Assembly (NCBI GenBank): GCA_018389105.1
Contig: JACATO010000612.1
Location: 186,001-250,000, forward strand
From: Nautilus pompilius
Lineage: Eukaryota > Mollusca > Cephalopoda > Nautilida > Nautilidae
Direction of reading: 5' to 3'
DNA: 64,000 nt
Below are positions 1-12,600 of the stretch, piece after piece; the first letter of the stretch is position 1; each line of letters starts with the position of its first letter. Below the pieces are notes generated by a model, which did no database searches, was not told where the DNA came from, and was given only the letters and a program-made list of their open reading frames with translations. The position numbers and the translations under genes are program-made.

Positions 1-531
1 CTAACTGACCGGGTGATAGATTTTCTAAATGTGTTGGTTCTGTGAACAGGTGTGCAGGAATAATGCCAGAGTAAGAGGGAGGACAGAATCTACTAAAGTC
101 TTTTAATTAGTAGTAAAAAAAAAAAAAAAAAAATAGAGGCAGTTGCAGAGAAGTTCACGAGACTGCATTTCAAATGGTAACAAGAAATACAGCCAAGATC
201 TTTTAAGTTGGCGGGGACTGGTCGGCCCTTGCCACCATAGTAAGCCAGCAAATTACTTCTTCAGGTGTGTGTGTGTGTGAGAGAATGGTCATAGCTTTCA
301 GTTAATTAAATATTTGTTTAACTTCCTTTATTTTTAAATTATATGGGCGCTACCGAAAATCTACACTGTTTGAAAAATCAGCCCCACATTGGTTTGTTTT
401 GTTTGTACACTTAGCTAAGTTTTTAATTCCTAGTAGTTATTTCATAACATTGTAGTAATAAAATGAAATAAACAAGGAAAAAAAACCACCGAATCTATTA
501 AAGAGAACTTTCGTTTTGCTTCAAACTTCAG
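1..531 (+). other. End of an upstream FREM2 intron
   Basis: No exon recognised. The stretch holds a long A run near 115-133 and a short GT tract near 265. The preceding FREM2 exon lies off the window. Confidence 0.6.
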
Positions 532-657
532 AATCATCTGTGTTCTTTCCCAAAGACCTGTACGAAGTCGAAGAAACAGTTGGCAAGCTCTCGCTTCCCG
601 TTCACAGAACCGGAGATATTTCCAACGAGCTGATGGTAATCTGTTCAACTGTTTCAG
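532..657 (+). CDS. FREM2: FREM2 exon: first half of Calx-beta domain A
   Basis: The acceptor is cttcag before 532 and the donor is gtaaaa at 658. The 126-nt exon is phase 1 at both ends. It encodes a peptide starting [14 protein letters not shown] and ending MVICSTVSG, the typical start of a Calx-beta repeat (beta strand, then the xYxVxE motif). It is the first exon I can support. The codon it completes begins in an exon outside the window. Confidence 0.88.
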
Positions 658-3600
658 GTAAAAAAAAAAAAACAACCATTTAGAATCAGATTTGTTCTGT
701 CTGCTTTTTGTTTGTGTGTGCGAAAATAAAGTGGTTCAAAAGTCAAATAGTCTTTCTATTAGTTCTTGTTAACTCTGAGAGTCTAATTACTCGTTGGTGT
801 CCTGTCTTTTTGTTTGTTTAAATTATGCCTGTTTTACTTTCGTTTGTATTTTATTATTTCTGTTTACATTTAAAAACATGATTATGAACTTGCAATGTGC
901 ATTAACAGTCTAATTAAACACTGATGAGCAGTCCTTCTTGCTAAACATAAACTGTCTTGTTTTTAACTTGTACTCTCATAAAGCTAGTACTGGTTACTAA
1001 CAGAAGCTTATGTTTTTAGTTATCAATCGTTTAGATAGTTTTTCTTCCTGTAAAAAAAAAAAAAAAATTTGTTTTCAGAACTTTTGAATTTGTTGTAACT
1101 TTCTATCTCTGAAAGTGCAGAGATCTCAAGATGTTCCCTGTACTATAACACTGTACTTACAAACAGGAAACTTGCTTCGTTGGCTTGCGATGATGTATCG
1201 GAGAGCTTTCATTAATTACCTTGCTGCTGGTTCCTTTGGCTTTTTGGAAACATTTTCATGATTTCCCTGCCATTGGGTTAATAAGAAAACCAGGAAGGTT
1301 TGAGTTATTCCAGTTTGGAAAAAGAGAATAATTACACGTCGCTGAACAAAATGGTAGACGCAAACCAGGTTTTTCCGGTTGAAAGATTTGTGTAAAAGAA
1401 CCATGACGCTTATACAGAGAGAACAGACTGATGATCGATCTGCAAGGTTGTATTTATATTATTATCTCCGGATAAACTCTCTTGTCAAAGATGTAGAAGA
1501 TATTTGTTGTGACGAATGCACTACTTTTCTTTCTTTCTTCTATTATTTGTGCATTTCTAAAAAAGGAAAACGAAACAAACGTTTTCTTCTCAGCACCAAA
1601 GCTCTATAAAAAATAATAAAATTTAGACACCAGCATTAAGTACTGTGATTGGCAACATTTTTATTATTTCAGAAATGTACTTGGTTGAGATTTTTGATTT
1701 TCCATGAAAAAACAAAAACCCCTGAAAATTAATGGATGCTAATTTTTACCGTTGACATGTCTATTTATTGTTTTTTTTTCTCGTTTTGCAATAATGGTAA
1801 TAACTGACAAGTGTTTTGGCTACTTTTAAGTGTAATTAATCATTCCCACTACTTTCAGTTTTGGCATAGTCACATGTTGAGTGTATAAATATGTCCCCCC
1901 CCCACCCTCCGGTTAGTCAGTTTTGTCATTCACTAACTTCTGAATAAAAATGTATTTATTAGGAATATTTGTCTGTCATCTTACCAGTCACACCCCCAGC
2001 GAAAGCTGTCTCCAGAACAGATGGTGCTGATATAGGGCAAAGATTATTAACCGTTTTGTTGTTATAGTGATACGGGTTGAGAAAACGACACTCAGCTATG
2101 ATCAATGACTGTTAAGGAAAAAGATGAAGATGGAAGACTAAATATGTGAATCACGAAATAGAAATGAAAGCAAAAATCAAAGATAAAACAATCTCCTCCT
2201 TCCAAAATTTAGATTAAAAAAAAAAAAAAATTGGTATAAATGTAAAAATTTCTTTCAATTACTTTTGTTAAAATTTTTTTTACATAGGTTCTGCATCTGG
2301 AACAATGTCGCATACAGTGACCTCATTCTCAGACTTTATCACTCGTCCGGAGGATTATAGGAATACTATAAAGTTTGGTGAGAACGAAAGTGAAAAATCT
2401 TGTGAGCTGACAATCATTGACGATTCCCTCTATGAAGATGTGGAGAAATTCAAGGTTGTCCTATCCCAGCCAATGGGTGGACATGTTGGCCATTTTAATT
2501 CAACAACAGTTGTCATTAAAGTGGACAAAGATGATGGTATGTATAAATAATACATTTCTGGTTTCTGTGCTTCAAACAACACAAAAAAATAATAACCTAC
2601 TGTTATTCTAAAACTTGACCATGAGGAATATAGTGAACATGGTCACAAAATCTACTATCTTGTTGTGGTTGGGGGGTTTATACACTTTGTTGACCACTGA
2701 TGAATGTAACTTGGTGTCAGAATTGGCATAGTTGGCATTTAGAGTTTAAGTTGGTGATACAGCAAATAGTGTGGTTTTTCTCTCTCTTTTGAACTGTTCC
2801 TGATGGCTTGGGCTTTCTCTGGAGGTTTCACTTTCCTTTATCCAATGCTAAGAGAACTACTAAGAATCCTCGTTCTTTGCTGAAGACACATGGCATTCAT
2901 TGGAGGGTATTGTTTTGATGTCTGTAATCAGGACACCAGAGTTAACACCATATCTTAAGTTGTGCATTCACAATATGCTTATAGAATGCAAACCAATACT
3001 GGAGGGTGTGAAGTTCTTAAGTTGTGGTAATGATTATATCCAATAATGACAACAATATATATATATATTACCTGTTAATAAATTATTTCATCCTTGCCCA
3101 ATTTATTGGAAAATATCAGTTTTTGAGTTTCATTACTAAATGTGATTTATGAATATTGTGTGGTAAATATAGACATTATGGACATTTGGCTTGGCTATTT
3201 ATTAACTCATTGGTATATTAAACCAATGTAGCTGGTAAAGTGAACAAGTTTGGTATCAGTTGTTCATGATAAATATAGTCTATGATGTAGTTCGAAGTGT
3301 TTATGAAGTTAGTTAGTATGAAAACCAACAAACAAAATGCTATGGGTTTTGTTATAAGTTTTAATATTACAGATGCTGTGATCTCTTAGATCAGAATAGT
3401 TTGGGTGGTGGGAGATACTGGTGACTGATAAATGGCGAGAGGTCCTTTGCTGGATTTTGTCTTAAGAGCATCCTTTATCTGGTATTTTCTTGGCAGCTGC
3501 TAGACAGCATTGCTGCAGCTTGAGTCATCACGAAAGTGCTTTCCATCTATTTACTGTTTTCTGGAAGAGAAGCTCAGAAATCCAGGCAATCTGTGAACGA

Positions 3601-6600
3601 AAGAAATTGGTTGCTTTACTTAATTTTTACTTTCTTAAAATGTAATATCCCTCACCCCAAGACTCAGCTTCCACTTTTTTTTATGTTTTAAATAATTTAC
3701 TTTAAAAAAAAGAGAAAACAAGTTTTTGAAACAAGAATAAACAAAATGATCTATATATTAAAACAACAACCCAAAACCACCCCCTTTTTTTAAAGATAAG
3801 TACTCAACATTCTCACAAGGATGAATATCAAGTTTTAAAACAGAAAACCAGATTATTATGATATTTTTGTTTTGATACAGGAAATAACAAAATAAATATT
3901 GTTTTCCTGTCTTTTTTCCTTTTTTTGTTATTGACAATCAGCACCCTGTGCATCTTGTACTCCTAATAAGTTGAGTTTTTGTCAAATGGATAAATGAGAA
4001 CTGGGAATGTTACATTTTATTTTGTGTTCTACAGAAGTCAAGGGGAACTAATCCGCTCCTCTGATTGGCAGGTTCCTGAGAGGATGAGTGCCCTTTCTTC
4101 CAGCTCTTATACAACATGGCAGTATTCCAAAATATGCTTGATATTTTGTAGAAGTGGGGGGGGGGGGATTAGATAAAACGCCAGATTATGCCTATAATGT
4201 TCTCAAAATGTGGAGCTCAGCAGTAGAGAGGTAGAACTTGATTGCTCTGAGACACTGGTTTTTTGGGCACCAAGGCATTAAAATTTTTGTTTGCTATCCT
4301 TGTCTTGCATCCCATCCCCATCTTATCTGTATTTAACAAACAAAAAAAAAAAAATGTTTAGATTTGCCAAATATAGTGAGATGCTGCGTATGGCTGTCGT
4401 TCCATGCAACTATTTTCACTTGTATCAATGCTGCAGGTTCATTGGACATTGTGAAATTTTTTTTGTCCTGAAGCCATGGAAAAAAAAAGAACTCAGCTGA
4501 TAAAGGGTTAAATACAACAACAGCAAAAATTCCTCTCTGGACAAAGATCATATCATTGCCTTAGAGAGTTTAACATCTCCGCAGATGGAGCCACGAATGA
4601 TGAAGTTTTCACTTATTTACTTAGCAATAGCCGAAAAAAAAAAAAAAAAAAAAAATAACATCAAGAAATTCCCCAGAATTGTTTCCTCTTTGCAACAACA
4701 TGGTACAGGAATTTCCAACAACACACATATATATATCTTTTCTTACCACTCCCACCTGAATGTAAGCAAAACACATGCTAGTATCTTTTTTTAAAATGGT
4801 TCATGAACTTCTGCCTCCATTTTTGGCTTTGTGATTTACGACATTTACCTGTCAGAAGGTGAGTTCTTTTCTCTTTTTTTTGCAAGCATGGAATCTGCCC
4901 GGTTTAGGAAAAAAGCAGGGCTGCCTCATCGCAAGAAGTCTATTAGCAACCAAGAATTTCCTCCTCTCAGAAAAAGACAAAAAAAAAATAGAGAAGGAAG
5001 AATAAAGCAGCAGAAGGGATGGAGTTCACGATTCTAGAATGAACTGCCCCCCCCATTTAGCGGTCATGTTTTGTCTTCGTAACTTTTCACTGTTTTCACA
5101 CACAAATTGGTTTTGGCAACAAAAAAGAAAAACAATTGGGGAGAACAAAGAACCCATGTGTTTTTAATATGGAGTAAAGGTCCATTCTTTTACCAAATGT
5201 CAACAGCAGGTAAACGTTAGGAAATGATCTTAAAGTTTTGGGAAAAAATATTGGAAGTGCTCTGCATACATGGAATGAGAACTTTTCTTTGTGTGTGTTT
5301 CTCTTTTAAACACTCCTTTGTTTTTGATGTGCTGTTAAAAATGGAGGTAACAGAGCAGAAGTTAGGGTCTTGTCTGGCTGGATTTCTGAGTTTCACTTTT
5401 GTATCAGCGAATAGCAGCAAGAAGCTTCTGCTTTTCTAGCTTGCAGACTATGATTGATGAGTTAAAGGGACAAAGTTATTCTACACAGAAAGGAGTAACT
5501 TGATTAGAATGACTTTATCCCAAAAGAGAGTGGATTCTGAGCTGTTTTTAATACTTTTGCTGTTATTGCTGAGTTAAGGGCACTATTGTATATAATGAAC
5601 AATTTCATGGGTAGTTTTTGAGGCTGTTCAACAGCAGAGTCTCAATGGCCGAACTAGAAATAAAGGAGAATTTTTTTCCTCCCTCTGTATTGAGGAAATT
5701 TAATTTGAACCAGAAAAAAAAAGTAATTAATTGAGCATTATTATAGAAATTTATATATATAATTTGTGTTAGCTCTGGAATTATATACTTTTTTTTATGT
5801 CTTGCAAATTTTAATGTTTCCACTACAGGGAGAGAGAGAGAGAGCTCCACTCCCTCCCCTCTCAGGTGGTTTGCAGCAATTGCTCTAAGCATGTAGTTTT
5901 TATTATTTAACTTCCAAAGGAAGCTACTAGCTTTATTTAACTCCGTCAACGTCAGTAAATATATAGATATGGTGATGTGTTTCAGGAGGTATCTATTTGT
6001 ATTTCAGAGATGAAGCCAGGTGCATGATGCATTCATTACATTTCCACCCCTTTTTCCAGTATTTCCCACATGTATCAAAAGAAGTTTCCCCCTCTGCAAT
6101 TCGTAGTCTGCACATTGGTATTTACTCCTGGTATTTTATTACTTACCACAGACATTATTGCTAATTTGACTGACAGCCAAAATTTTTTTTTTTTTTTTAA
6201 AGGCTAAAAATTAAATGTTTGAATAGTTGGGTGAATTACAAGCTTCAATGCACTTTAGGTATCTGTTAATGCGGAGTCAGTTACTGACACCGGATAAATC
6301 AAGTGAGAAAGATGGGGAAAACTTTTGTGGTTTTCTTTAGCCACTACATTTCTCCCTTTCCCTAAGGGTGGAAAAGTCTCTTCTGTGTCAGTAGCAGTAA
6401 TGCCCCTGGAAAACTTTCCTTGCCTCTGCCAGTTATTTATCCTTGACAGGGGATTTGTCTGTAGAGGGGTTATCTGAGGCATGTTAATGAGAAATCCTTG
6501 GCCCAAACATTGTCTAAATCTAAGTCCTTGTTATCTCTAGCCATAAACAAGATAAAGGGTTCCCCAAATAGATTCTTGGGGATAGGGGTGGTGGACAGGG

Positions 6601-9600
6601 ATACACAGGAGTGACTTCCCCTTCTGTCTGTAGAAGATCAGATAAGTTTTATTAATGTGGATGAGAAGTGTCTGGTTATGTAGGAAATGTTTGAAAACAC
6701 AGCAGTTGGGGGTTCTGTTTGTCACCTAATAAGTAGAGGATAGATAAAGATTAGGAATTAAAGTTAATCTGAATGTGGCATCTATCTAAATGATGGAGGA
6801 AGATATAAAATGGAGGAGATATAAGATTACTAAATAACTAAGAAATAAGAACTAAGGGACATTGAAAGAAGATTTAAGACTTGGAAGGAAGTGTTTCTTT
6901 TTTTTTTCTTCCTTAAATTAATTTTTTGCCTGAATATAGGTAGCATGTCTTACCTTTGTAGATTTATGTAGGAAGAGGTCAGGATTTTGTTAACCATACT
7001 AGTGATGAAGATGAAGAGCTCTGGAGCGATTTTTACCAGACTACATGTGTGTGTGTGCACTGTTTTTACCTTTTGATTTATTTTAAAATTAAGATCTAAG
7101 ATACTAAATAAACAAATGTTTTAAAAACATTGTTAAAGAAGACTAAGAGTAAAATCTAGGATTTAAAATTGATAGCACCCTGAAAAATCAAAAGCAATGA
7201 CAATAGAGTGTATGCCTCAGAGCCATTATGGTGTTCAGGTAGTACAACTGAACATACGATGTGAACTTGAAATGCAGAAAGACTTCTTTTTATATAACTA
7301 TAATTATAGAAGTTTTAGTTCCATTGTATAAATTTTTAGTTTAACCCATTTTAGAGTGTTTGGTGGAGGCATGGTGATAGCAATAAGCAAAGGATATGTT
7401 CCAAAAAGATTTAAGGTAGGTTTGTTAGGGTTATCAGTAATGCGCACGCATACACACAATCTCATTCGTGAAGAAGGATGCCTCAGTTTTCTGCTTCTTT
7501 TTTTGTGTTGTTTTCATATGGTTTAAGTGTGTAATACTCCTGGCAGTGTGAACCCAGATATACCTAATATTCCATGCATCTCTGCAGAGAAAGAGGATGA
7601 AGCCCGTGGGGGGGGGGGGGAGATAAAAAAAGATTAGAGAGAAAAAGACAGAAAAGAGTGGATGATGGCGGATTATTTATTTGCAGGATCCATCACATTT
7701 CTCTTTCAAATAATCCACACACCCTCCCCACCCAATCGAGGTTTGCACAAGTGTTGTCCAAAGTAAGTTTACTCAAATTTCGCTGGTGCTTCTTGCACTG
7801 ATTTGTCACCACGACAGGTGTTTTCTTTGTGTTAACCAGCTTTCAAATTTGACCTTTAATTTCTGTTTCAGAACCTGTGGTTTACTTTGGCAGTGACGTG
7901 TATGAGGTGGATGAAAGCAAAGGTTTTGTGGAGGTGAAAATCTGGAGGGTAGGCACAGACCTGAGCAAGGCATCAAGCATCACAGTCCGCTCAAAACGCA
8001 CCAGTCCCCTGGAGGCGGAAGGTTAGTGCAGTTTCATTTTGGCATAACATCCTGTTTTTGTAGATAAAAGTTGTCATATAGGTGATACTTTTTTTTAAAA
8101 AAAAGTGTAACAGCAAGATGTTCCTCTATTAACGAGTTTCTACTAATTTGTGAACCAACAGTAGGTAACTTAAGTTTTTGTTGCTTTCTCTGGTATTCAG
8201 AACGGTTAATACACGTTAAATATTATATTTGCAGTAATGGCTTTCCTTTACATAAAATATATTTCAGGTGTTTCTCAAACTATTGAGCTTTTTCTCCTTG
8301 AATTTACTTTGCTGCAAAGGTTTTTTTTTTTTTTTTTTTGATATCTTAGGGCAACACTACAACTGCAGGTAACTGCATTTGCTTGAACTTGTAAAACAAG
8401 AGAATTGCAAAGGTATGTTGCTGGTGCCATGTTAGCATTGGTTTTCTTACTGGTCAATAGTTGCAGATTCTTCAACATGTCACCATCATTTGATGATTGT
8501 TAATTTTACATAATAGTGCTGCTTTATATTTTTCTTATGCTTTCTCTTAAAAGTTTCTGAGCTGTGTCCATATCCTCAGTGTGTAGAGGACTCAGCAGTT
8601 GAATGATTGAAGAAAATACAAATCCACACTTTTATGTTGTTGTGGATGTACCTACGACAAGCAGCTTGGTAAAAGTGTTTGTGTCGGACATTATAAGAAC
8701 CAGCAGGCACAACGACCAGTGTTATAATAACCCATATTCCTAGTAAAAAGCTTATTGTGAAAGTTTCTAGAATTTACAAAGTAAAAGGAAGATTGTGCTT
8801 GCATTTAGTTCAGGGATTCAGCTTACTTAGTGTTGCATTATGGGAAGACTTCTCTACTTAACAATATAGAGAAGCTGGTTCTACATTTCCATATTTTAGT
8901 CATCTTCATTCATTCATTGAATTATGAAAACATGCATGAATTAGGAGCATTTGGGTTTTCTGATAATATTATCCTAAAAATAAAAAAAAGTTAGACAAAA
9001 ATGGACATTTTATCCTTTGTTTGTTTGATGGTTTTCAGCTTTCCAGCTTCAGTTTTGCATCAAAATTAAATTTCTCTTCAAAGATAAAAAGAAATGGAAA
9101 TATACATTTAAATAAAGATGTCTATTTTCTATTTAAATATTATTTTTCTTGTAATTGTATCATATATGGTTGAATGACAGAATAGTAATGTAAAGTATCT
9201 ATTAAGATTCCAGATATGCTGAGGATGATGTTGATGGAAGCATAGCTTGGTAGCCAATGGAATGTTTTGTGTAACTTACAGCCCATCAGATACTCTCTAT
9301 CTCTTTTCATTAAAAGATTTCATCTTCAAAGCTGGCATTTATTTCCATTTAGTTAGTTTTAAATCTTTATAAAATTCATTAACAATTTTAGCTATTTTTT
9401 ATGTATTGGTTTTTTTTAAAAAAAAAATTTATTATTTCTGCTTCTGTTTAAGGAATCTTCTGGAGTTGAAAACATTTTCTTATAATTTTTGTGGATATTC
9501 AGTAGATATAGTGAAACAGAGACCATGTTCATAAGTGGACTCTGTGTTACCACGTCTCTCTGTATTTTTAGTACATTTTTAAGCATAATATTTAAAGATA

Positions 9601-12600
9601 CTGTAGTGGTTCTGATTGTACCTGGGTATTTTTTGGAACTCAGCAAAATTCAAAAGGGGATTGGGTTATTATTGGGGCTCCAAAAGTCAATATTTGTTGA
9701 AAAATGAAAATGAAACCCAAACCTAAGATCAGCAACAGTTGGTACACTGCTGTTTAATGACCTGTACTCAGCAAGTTAACTTCCAGTTGCTTTGTCAGTG
9801 ATACACAGGAAGAAAAAGAAGCACAACACTCATGATAAAAAAAAAGCAAATTATCCTGAAAATGTTCTGTAACTGTGGAAAGAGGAAAAAAAAAGGGGAA
9901 AATAACAAAATAAAAGTAAAATGGGTATGAATACAATTGATTTGGAGCTAACTTCAGTGGATTGTTCTTTGATATCATTGTAGACTTTGTCATGGCTTTA
10001 TTCTAACTCTTCATCTTCAATATCAGGTTTAGTCGCTTCTTGCTCTGTACTTGCTGACACGTTGCAGTCATGTGATGTGAATCCTGGAATTATTTAATCA
10101 AAATTCATGTTCTATGACCTGTCTTATGTGCTGTCTATAGCATTGGGTATGTCCATATTCTTGAAAAGTTCCGTTATCGTATCAGGAGAAAAGAAATTCT
10201 TTGTAACCTTGATCCACTAGAGGAGATGCCGCTATATAATTTTCAGATAAACAGGTTCTTCATTCCATCCAATCATTCTATTTTTCTTGGATATTTCACA
10301 TGTAGCCATTTTGAATGATGGCAGTATATGAGTTGCAGCCACCCTGCATGTGTTTGCTTGCTTTTTTCTCTTACTGTCTCATCGTTTTTCTTTTTTTTTT
10401 TCATGCCCGATGGTTTAGATTAAGATGATGTTCTCCCTGGAGTGATGCAGTCTTATTTACCAGCATGCTCAAATAGATAAATGTCGCAATCATTTTCAGT
10501 GTTCTCTCAAAGAGTCATCAAATTCAAATGATGTATCAGTGGAATGTTTCCCATTTCTCTTCCTGGTATTAAGGTAGTCTTCACAATGGTTGCTTCTGTC
10601 TCAGAGAAATGGCATGGCGCTTGCTTCATCTATTTGTAATGCCATGATTTGCCCAGAAATCTGTGGTCAGCATAGGAAGAAGTTTTCTGTTACTTAAGTT
10701 TCATCTGTTCTTCATTTATTAATTTGCATTGATCGCAACATTTGGAAAACCAGTCAAAGAATGGATTTATTTCAGCATCACAGTTTTTGATCAGCTCCAG
10801 GTAGCTACTTTACATTCTTGGGCAGGTCCATAATCTGTTTTCCCTTGTTTGCTTGTAACCACTCTTCAATTATTTTCTTTTCCACACCAAATTTCCTTGA
10901 TGTCTTGTAAAATATAGAATTTGCACATAGCGTCCAGCTTAAACTCTATCATGTAGCTTGATATCTTTGTGTTTGCAACTTAATTTTAACTCTTGCTACA
11001 GGAATTTCAAAAAAAATAATGAATGCATCACTTAAATATAGAACATCCTTTGATCATTGAAGGTGATGTGATAATCACATGCCCAAACAAGGAGTGTTTT
11101 CTAAAGTACTACTGCAGAACAAGGTACACAATATATGTATGTATGCAAGCAGCTACGTCAATAAACAATGAGCAGATATCATTAATACTTCACTGGTGCA
11201 CAGGACTTTAAAGTAGGTTACAAATGATTCGAACTGTGATGGCCGATTTCCATAAGCTCATCCTGTTGACAGGGTTTGGGGATATTTATGAATGCAGAAA
11301 AGTAGCATTTTTTGGATAACTTATAGGGGACTGAAGGGCACCCATAACTTTCTGGCTTTTCAGCCAAATGTCTTACAATTTGAAATGCATTCTCACCACA
11401 GTATCCCAGATGGAGTATCATGGGAACACTAGTTTGTAGGTTTTTCTGTGAGCGTGTCAAATTTTGAACCCCATGAGATTTCAAAAATGGGAGAATCAGC
11501 CTGAAAAACAAAATAAACAAGCATGCAAAATCCCCATGACATTGCATTCAGACAGGAGTTATCGCCAATTTGAAATTAGTAATATAATCACTAACAACAG
11601 TTGATGTTATGATCAACATAGGAAACAGCAAACATGTGAAATGAGAGGAAAAAATGTTAGGCTGGGGTGGGGGGAGAATTTTAAAAAAAAGTATAGGTTA
11701 CTGCTGGAGCTGTGTGTCAGCTGGTATTTATGACACAACTGTGCAAATAATTTATTTAGTGTTATTGAATGATATCCATTACCTTGTATCCTATGCAACC
11801 AAGTTAAATAAAAACAAACTTGGCAACCATAAAAATAAGCAAAGATTGTGTTGTTAGGAGGTATTATTTAAGTATTTGTTTTCCATCTTCACTCTGCTGA
11901 GAATTAACTATAAATATAACTGTATATATCTCCCCTCCCTCTTTGCGTTTTTGTATTCTGATATGGGTGGTGGTTTCACCTGTGAGCACCTGCCCCAAAT
12001 GGTTCATCTGTATTTGGGTCGGTCCAGGTTTAGTCCTGTGTGTGGTGATAGCTGTTGAGGGGGGCATGTGTTTCTTGCTGGCAGGATAAGCAGAAAAGTT
12101 AATTAGCATTAGACCAAGTCTTTGCAGACTAAAATGGATAACCACCATTCAACAGTTGTGTCAGAGAGAAATGATGGAGAGATAAAAAAAAAAAAATTTT
12201 TTTTTTAATGTTATAAGAAACCAAGTTGTGTTTATTGCACCAAAATAAATACTTCGGTCATCTCCACAGATGAAAATGCCCCCCAACTACAAGCTTTTCC
12301 TAGTCTCGTTAAATGAGGAGGATTAGCATTCATTCCTGACAGTCTACACAGTTTGTTGTCCAAATGTAACACGTATTTGCTATTGCACCACGGTTTCTGC
12401 TCTAATGCTTGTGCGCTTGAAAAATAGCAAACAAATCATTAGGATTAGCGGGAGGAAACTCTGAATACATCTAAGCCAGCGAATTCACTTTTAAAGAGCT
12501 GGTGTTAAAAGGGTTAAATGGGTTGTTTGGCTGAGATTAATTTTGTATAAGTTATATACAGTGCCTTGCCATAATAATTTTTCAACCTGTTGTTATTGTA

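Noticed and set aside
5605-5949. 114-codon open frame on the - strand
   Set aside because: Low-complexity AT-rich and GA-rich sequence, with no family resemblance.
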